From NCBI GenBank assembly GCA_008828725.1, contig MEHQ01001746.1, forward strand, positions 449,846 through 513,845: 64,000 nucleotides of DNA, written 5' to 3'. This stretch comes from Saccharina japonica. Its lineage: Eukaryota; Sar; Phaeophyceae; Laminariales; Laminariaceae. Shown piece by piece: positions 13,154 through 22,100 of this stretch (position 1 is its first letter; every line of letters begins with the position of its first letter). The notes under the pieces are model-generated. The model saw nothing but the letters and a program-made list of their open reading frames with translations, had not been told where the DNA came from and searched no databases. A program made the position numbers and the translations under genes.

Positions 13154-16100
13154 GTGTCAAGGGCAGATAGCACCATTTCTGCACGTTCGTGTTGTTACTT
13201 TTCGCATGCTTCAATTATTCCTTCGTTTCTAAAAGAAATTGCTTGGAGTCCTATCGCATTTTTTCGTGTTTTGATGTTTTTGCGTGCTTTTTATTCAACC
13301 CCTTAAGAACTGGTCCAACGTATTTGGGGACAAACTACTTGGAATTAGTGTAGGACATCTGTTTTCAGTTCTGAATGGGACATTTTGCCCGGGTGTACAT
13401 GCAGATCTTCCGGTACCTCCTGATTTTCGTAGTACTTTTATCGGACCCCTTATCACGTTTTTCGTTTTTTATATGTGCGCGCTTGTGCAACAAACCTCTA
13501 TGCCCGTGTCTAACATTGCGTGCTTGTGCAACAACGCTCTGCCCGCGTCTAACAAAAAGTGCAGGTCTTCCAGTACCTTATGATATTCGTGGCGCTGCTC
13601 CTGTCGGCCGTGGTGCTGTACGGCGCCCTTTACTGGGCCGTGATGCCTCTGAGGCTGCACGATAAGCCGCTCTTCTTCGACTACTCCCTGCCCGACAAGC
13701 CGATGTTCTTCGACTACTCCAGCAGGGCGACGTCGGTAAGAGCCTCGAACCCCCCTCCCAATGTTAGGACTATACGCGTAGTACGCATGCTACGGTGGCC
13801 TGCATGCAGGTGCACGGCTCGTTTCCTGAGGGCGGTCACTTGAGGAGCTCTATACCTGCAGTAGCCTGCACACTGATTTTGGTGGAAAATATTGTTTTTT
13901 TTATACCCGATGAACGATCTCACGGCCTTATTAGGGCCCATATTAACGACTGTAAAATAAATTCAATTTGAAAAAAAACAAAACTCAAATTCGCTTTTCA
14001 TTGGTCAACACACGCACCAGCACCAAAGATTATACCCCAAGATCCTAATCTTTGGTGCTGGTGCGTGTGTTGACCAATGAAAAGCGGATTCGAATTTTAT
14101 TTTTTCCAAATTGAATTTATTTTATACTCGTTAATATGGGCCCTTGAGTATGCAATGAACAATTTTGCGACATAAGCATGAAAAAATTTCGACGATTTCG
14201 GGTTAAGGAGCCCTCCGTCATTAGGAAAACGTATCAGCCAAAAAACGGTATACCGTATACCTCTATCGTTGCACGCGTCATAAAGGTTAGGGTCCGATGT
14301 TCTTAGACTACGTCAGGAGGGCAACGTCGGTAGGAGCTTCGAACCCCCTCACAATGTTCGGGTTACAGGCTAGGGTCCGGTGTCAAGTTCATGTTCTTCC
14401 CCGGGGATATAGGTACCGTTTGGACTCTGACTGGCCGGAAATGTAATACCCGTTTGTACGCTGACTCGAACATGAAAAGGGTATGTTATTCCTCACAAGA
14501 GCGGGGACATGTATCAACCAATTTTATCGAAGCTGGACCAAGGTGTCTGCAGCCCCCTCTATCTAGTGTTGACGACTTGCCCCAGGCTTCGACAAAAACA
14601 ATGGTATAACTGGAACCTACAAAATACCAGTGAACCAAATATCCCCAGTATGTTCACGCGCCATGATCGGTGCTGATGAATACGTTCCTGTGTACTGTTA
14701 ATAGTATATTCCATTTTTTTCTTTAATCAAACCTGAGGGAAGTCCGTACACAACGGCAGTAGTGTTTTGCGTTGGCTCAGTTTTCGACAAAGAGGTTGAC
14801 AGCAGCCCACACTATATGCAGGAACAACAAGATCGAGCCCTCGTTTTTAGTTTTTTTTCTACAGTAAAAAGGCATCTCAGCTGTGCGAGATCTATTGTTT
14901 TGTCGAAGGTGATATGTATACTGTATCTATAAATAAAATAAAATTAGTATAAATACGTCAGCTGTGCGTTCAACATAACTTCTAATTTTTCGGTTCAGAG
15001 TGGTATATACATTACAGCACACTCTTAATGCGAGTACTGTACCACACCAGGAACTTACATACTACTATGGGCAACGCCGAGCTAGCGCCACGGGCGGAGC
15101 CGTGGCCGTACCGCTAGTATCTATAAATTGGCACGCTCCTTATGCTACTTCGATCGCGCGTGCTGCGGGCTGCGGGGGTTTGTGTCATCGCGAGTTATTT
15201 TATCGCGGCGGGTTTTGTACCGTTTCGTCATTCCCCTGTTGTTGTTGCTGCTGCTGCTGCTGCTGATGTTCCTCTTCGCAGGGCGGGGCCACTGCAACGG
15301 TGGATTTCCTGGCGCAGCACACACAGTGGGACCCGTCTCCGTTGGCTACTGTCGAACGTGTAGACCGAAAGTGAGCCTGGTGCAAGCAGTAGACATTACA
15401 ACTGTATGGGTATTGATATACTGCTGTAGAAGGGGCCTGGTCTAGCGTGCTTGAGAGCTGAAAGAACAAGTATGCTCGACTTTTGGTGCGAAACATCAGG
15501 TATTGTTTTTTGTGCCGGACTTATCGTGTATTATTAGGACACTTCCTGCTCCACGTGCATTTAAAGGATAATAACTGGAGCCTGGCTAAACCTATGATAT
15601 TCTTAACTGGCATCGCGTACCCTTGGGGACTTGAGATGATAATAGTGGCGATAAAACGTGACGAATACAGCTGACGTACTTATTACCTGGTATAGTTTTA
15701 GTAAGCATCGGCCACTGCATATTTGAGGGATGATGAAAAAGAAAGAAGTTGATGCCCGACCTACAAAGCAAGGCAAAGCGAGGCAAAGCAAGGCAAAGCA
15801 AGGCAAAGCAAGGCAAAGCAAGGCAAAGCAAGGCAAAGCAAGGCAAAGCAAGGAGCCGCCGGACACGGGCGCAGCATGATCCTACCCGTACAACTACTAC
15901 CACTGCTGCTGCTGGGCGCTCAAACTATTCTTGTGGGGGAGCATAGTAAACAGGACCTACGGTACAGACAAACATCTACAAATTTTCCGATTTTTACCAA
16001 CAGTATTTGGTCCCCTATTTACTTTCTGATTTGTACTATTAATATCAGTATTCGGTCCTATTTACTACCTGGTATGGTCCCTCGCACTAGATCGTGACTT

Positions 16101-19100
16101 TAATAAACCGTTTGCTTGACCCTTACTGTACCTCGACGGTCTGGAAAAAATGTGGGAACTTTCTGAGAATTTCTCAAGTGCTTTTCATTGGTTTTGTTGA
16201 AGCTAGGCCAAGGTCTATCTATATAAACCCTTGTAGTCATAGGCACTCGCTCGGCAACGTGGCCTTGGCTTGCCTTGGGGTATTTTCCCCACGGCCGACA
16301 ACCCATTAATAACTGAAAAAATATCCCACACTAATTCCAAGTACTTTGTCCCCAAAACGAGGGAACAGTTCTTAGGGGGTTAAGGGCTGTTGGATTGAGG
16401 GTAAGTATGGCGGGTTTTTTTTTAACACTATGGTTGACGGACACCTGCGTACGAGACACGGCAGACTGCCCCTATAAAACCCTCGTAGCCCAACCAAACA
16501 TGGAAAAAACAGTATTTTACCGGTGATCCCATCAGTGCCCGGGTCTCCGAAAGACTTATTTGGGCTGTTGAGCTTTGTTTCTATATAAGCCCTTGTAGTC
16601 ATAAGCACTCGCTCGGCAACGTGGCCTTGGCTTGCCTTGGGGTATTTTCCCCACGGCCGACAACCCATTCATAACCGAAAAAAATATCCCACACTAATTC
16701 GAAGTACTTTGTCTCCAAAAACGTGGGACCAGTTCTTTAAGGGGTTAAGGGCTGTTGGGTTGAGGGTAAGTATGGCGTTTTTGTTTTAGCACTATGGTTG
16801 ACGGACACCTGCGTACGAGACACGGCAGACTGCCCCTATAAAACCCTCGTAGCCCAACCAAACATAAAAAAACAGTATTTTTCCAGTGATCCCATCAGTA
16901 CCTTGGTCTTCGATAGACTGACTGATTTGGGCTGTTGAGCTTTGTTCTGATTGAAACCCTAACGAGGCGTGCTGCGATAGAGGTAGAATTTTTTTGGATG
17001 AAACGGTTTCTGAATGACCGGGCTCCTTAACCGAAAAATGGTCGGAATTTCGTTCTTGTGTTGCGATATTTTCTATTTTTTGTACTTGGGGCCATGGGAT
17101 AGTTCATCGGGTACGTACTGCTGTTTTAGCAGTTTTATTTTCCTCTAAAATCAGTTTTTGGGTGATTTGTAGAGCTCCTCAAGCAAGTCACCACCCTCAG
17201 AAGGCAAAAACACGGTGCACCTCTATAATACCGCCGTAGTATGCGTCTAAACCCAATCAGGCATCAACACATTACTACTTGACCAATGAGACAACAGCAT
17301 TTGGGCAATGCGAACAACCAACTGGTTGGGTTTTTGAGCGTGTGCTCGACATGAAAAGTGGCGGCAATCCAACACGCTCGAAGAGTCGGGCGCTTGCTTG
17401 GGTTGTTGAGCTTGCTCCAAATGAAAAGAGGCACCCCATGCCTCCCCAAGATTTGGTGGACTACTGTTGGGTTGTTTAACTTTTGTTCCAAATTTCAAGG
17501 GGCACCCCACGCCCCCAAGTTGTTGAGTTGTTGTGCTTTCTTCAAAACGATCGCCCAAGAAATCGAGGACTGTTTGGTTGTTGAGCTATATTCAAGAAGA
17601 TATCCCAAGACTTCGAGCTATATTCAAGAAGATATCCCAAGACTTCGAGAGCTGTCGGGCTGTTGATCTTTTGTTCGAAATGAACAGCCCCAAGACTTGG
17701 AGGGCTGTTGAGCTGTTGAGCTTTGTTCCTGATGAACAGGTATCGACCGATAGCGAGCGATCATAGCTGACGCAAGGGTGCACTTCAAACAAAAACGCAA
17801 GACACCCTGTCGAGAAACCCAGGCACAGGGGGGGGAGGTATACTCATGCCACCACAGTGCGGTAAGGGAGAGACTCGTGCCACTGTAGGGGGGATGTTCA
17901 TGCCTCTACAGAGCGTGGGAGGGGGGGGCGTACTCATGTGGTGCTCGGCCGTAGTTGTATGACCATAGACCCTCGCGTCCCTACAATGCCGGGACGAAGC
18001 ACGTTGGGTTTTAACCAACCAGGCAGACATTGCTTGCACCAAGCGCGAAGCGCCGTGAGGTATTGGGTGAGTCGCATGGGGGGGGGGGGGGTCGTACTCA
18101 TTGAGTAGTTGACTTATGGCATTTGACCATTGATCACGCATCCCTTTCTGGCCACCATCTACTATCTCCTAGGATAGTAACAGGGGTCAGGGGGGGGGGG
18201 TACTTCATTTTCATGCATGGCCGTAGCCGCATGACCATAGACCCTCGCATCCCTACAATGCCGGGACAGAGCATGTCGGGTTTTGACCGACCAGGCAGAC
18301 ATTGCTAGCACCAAGCGCGAAGCGCCGTGAAGTGTTGGGCGCGTCGCATGAAGGGTGAGCTACATCCTACTAAGAACCGCTTGTGAGGCGGACTTGCATA
18401 TAGATGACAGCTTCAATGATATCATTTTATGTTATGGTGTGGCCACTCCTTGAGAGGGGCAGCCTATACCCAAAGCACTGTAAATTTTAAACAAAACACC
18501 AGAAAAAAAAAACGTCTCTCGTAGCTTCGTCCAGAAACCTCACCCCACTGGTTTTGTTTTCCATGTTTACCCTTTTAGGAGTTTGTGGTGATTTTTTTTG
18601 CTTTGTTTTGTTTTTTCATGCATCCCCTGGCCGAAGCATTCATTTGGTTTTTGTAACGACGCGTGCTACGATAAAGGCAAAGGTATACCTTTTTTTGGCT
18701 GAAACGTTTTCTGAACGATCGATTAATAGCTCCTTAACCCAAAATCGGTGCACTTTCAGTCTCGTGTTGCAATATTTTTAATTACGTCGTTGACGTTTTT
18801 TCCTGGTGTTTTCCCCACCAATGCACACAAGCTGACGACAGTTACTAATATCCTGCTGCGCGAGTTCCTAGCGACAGCTATACTATCTTATTAGACTCAG
18901 GTCGTGGGGTTGTTCGTCGGGTATATAGCACTTTCAATTTACTCCAAAACCATTTTTTGGGTGGGATACATAGCTCCTCAAGTGAGGAGCTCAGAAAAAA
19001 AAACATGAGCCACCTCTCTATCGTAGCATGCGTCAAAACGAAAAAGGCGGTACCGCTCTGGTTGTTGGTCGCGCGATTTCCGGCCAGGATCCTGAGGGCG

Positions 19101-22100
19101 GGGCAGCACTACCTGGTGGGCCTGGAGCTGCAGATGCCGACGTCGTACATCAATAGGAGGGTCGGAGTCTTCATGGTGAGAGTCTCGCTGTTGTTATGAT
19201 TTTCGGGCTGGGCCTGCAAGAAAGGGGCAATGCTTTCTCGAAAAAGCAGCAGTACAGACTCGTGCTACGATAGAGGCAGCCCTTTTTAGGCTGAAATATT
19301 TTCTGAATGACCGGGCCCCTTCACCCAAAATCGCCGGGTGTTTTAATTCTTGTGTTTGCGATGTTTTTCTTTCGTATCGTTAGGTCATGGTATTGTTCAT
19401 CGGGTAGGTAGGTAGCACTTTTAGTTTCTTCCGAAATCAGTTTTCGGGGGTGAGGTAAGGAGCTCCTTAAGTGACCACCCTCAGAAGGCAAAAATGGTGC
19501 ACCTCTACCGTGGCATGTGCCTTCAACGGTACAAAACCATCCCTGTCGGCAAAAATGGGGCACCTCTACCGTAGCATGTGCCTTCAACGGTACAAAACCA
19601 TCCCTGTCGGCCTCTTTGTAAACGCATGAGCCAGCGCTGCAATAGATTCGGAATACAGCGGCGCAGCAGTAGATGCCGATCCTGCCTGCTTCTTGTGTAC
19701 TCTGCACCCAGCGACGGATTGTCGTCCATAGCTATCGGATTATGACTCATGCTACGTACGATAGAAGTATCACTTTTTGGCTGAAACGTTCTTTGAACGA
19801 TCAGCCCCCATTTAAACCCAAACTCGTCTGTATCTCAGTCTTGCGTTGCGATATTTTTCATTGCACAGTCAGGCCACGGGATTGTCTTCTTTCGGGTAGC
19901 ACCTTCCATTTTCCTCCCAAAAAAAACAATATTTGTGGGAGGTATTGAGCTTCTCCAGCGACTACCCTCAGAAAGAAAAAAAACATGGTGCACCTCTACC
20001 GCAGCATGCTTCAGATACGCGGTTCGCACTTCGTATGATCTAGTTGATGTTTCCGACCAGATACCTTCCTGATCTGTACGATCTGTACGATCTGTGTGAT
20101 CTGTATGATCTGTAGGATCTAGCTCGTGTTGCCGCGGTGGAAACCGCACAGTTTGCGTGATCTATGAATAGCACATCGTTCCTAGGGATGATCTGTACTG
20201 TACAGATCCTGCACAACATCTCATAACGGCCGGTTAGGATCTATCTGTAGATTATCTACAGATAGATCGTCATCCGTCCTTGGTGTGGAATGCAACCCCT
20301 ATACAGTGGGTAGCCCGATTCAAGAGCGCCCCGAGATGACAGCGTTCGGCATTTAAGAGCGGTCAAAATCGGCATGTCCCGCCTATTCTAAAGCACTGAA
20401 TATATCCCACTACAGATAAAAGCAATCAATGTGTAATTAACTTAACCCCTTAATAACTGGTCCGACGAATTTGGGAACAAACTACTTGGAATTAGTGTGG
20501 GATTTTGTTTTGAGTTCTGAATGGGTTAATAACGCTTGTTTTGGCTTGTCACGAGGCACTCTTAAATCGAGGTACCCACTGCTGTATCATACCGTAGGAT
20601 GAGTCCCACCCACCCACGCACTCACCCACCCACCCACCCACCCACCCACCCACCCCCCGATTGCGCGTGGATGCGCCCCGACTTGCCTGGATGCAGGTGC
20701 ACACAACGTTGCTTGACGCCAAGGGGAATGAGCTGGCGACGTCGGCGCGGCCTGCGATGCTCCCGCACACCTCCGCCCTGAAGAAGGGCATCGGCATGTT
20801 TTTCTCGTGGCCGCTGTACCTGCTCGGAGTCCGGGAGGAAGCGGACACGGTCTTCGTGTCTTGCATGGACTTTTACCAGGCGAGAGTGGTAGTCAGGCAG
20901 GCGTGCGTGCGCTCGCTCGACCGGATAGGCTCGGATAGGTTCGTTCGAACTTTTGATTGATGGTCGATTGCATTGGTTCGTTGTATACGAATACAAATGC
21001 CGGCATTGCTGGGCTTGCGAGAAATGACGCAAGATGGTAATATTAAAAGTGTCTCGGGTTTTCCCTCTTTCTGTTTCCTTCTTTTTGTTTCCGGCATTTC
21101 TGGGCTTTGCGAGATATGGCGCGCGGTGTAGAGGAGTTTGTGTCTTGCAGTTGGCTTTCACGGGGCTAGTGAAGGCGTTTGTGCGTGTACGTGACCAGGC
21201 ATCTTCTTCGGAACCTGATATGGGTTGATTGGTTTTATTTTTTCCAAGGTTTCCGGAATTTCTGGACTTGCGGAGAACGTTTCGATTCTCTCGGACTTTC
21301 CCTCTGACTCTCTTTCTTTTATTGTTGATTCATGATTTTCCGACTTTTTAATTAAGTTAATTGCCAGCTCGTCAACATGCAATATCACGATCTGTGAATG
21401 GTCGGCCAACATTGAAATAGAGCTTGCTGAACTACGAATGAAGCGAGTTATCGGATTCTCGCCCTGCTCGTTTAAGATGCTGACATTCCTGAGCTTGCGG
21501 GGCAACTAGGGTGTGGTGGGAATTGCCTCGACCCCCCCCCCCCTCCCCCCGCCCAGCCATCCGCGTCCCGTACGTGCACCCCCATCCTCGCTCTTTGTGC
21601 TGCCACAGCATGACGTATTTCTATCTCACACCTCAAGCAACTATTCATACCTGGTACGCAACAATTCACACTTCGACAACACCCACGATTCGACGGTAGT
21701 CGACGAGGGAAAAAAGGGCCGAACTCCTCTCGCGATAAAAAATGCAAGGCACGTATTGTAGTGAGGAGGAAGGAAGAGAGAGCCTGATACGTACGTATGC
21801 GAACCCGGATCTGATTCACGACTATTATATACATATATATATTATAGGAAGGAGCGAGAAAGAAGGGCGAATATACTAACTAGGATGGAAGTAAATATAC
21901 AAGTATATATAGATATATGTAAAATTATTCGTTTCATGCGCTATTGGTTTTACTATTCATGCGTAGCAACTTTACCTTCGACCACGATGGAGATTCGTTC
22001 CGCAGTACGTACTCTTCATAAGTAACGCCTCGATCTTCGGCAACCGTCAACACACTCGTTACAAGAAAAATCTCCGAGAATTCGAGGGTACGCGACAGAA

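Larger units (their letters stand above)
9781..13778. repeat. Right arm of large inverted duplication
   Basis: Reverse-complement partner of 1-4009. The two arms enclose a unique spacer of about 5.8 kb (4010-9780). This arm contains exons 1 and 2 of the intact seipin gene. Because the left copy is cut by the window edge, the duplicated unit may extend beyond 13778. Confidence 0.95.

Noticed and set aside
15592..15903. Minus-strand frames rich in Cys/Leu/Ala
   Set aside because: Generated by the AGGCAAAGCA satellite.
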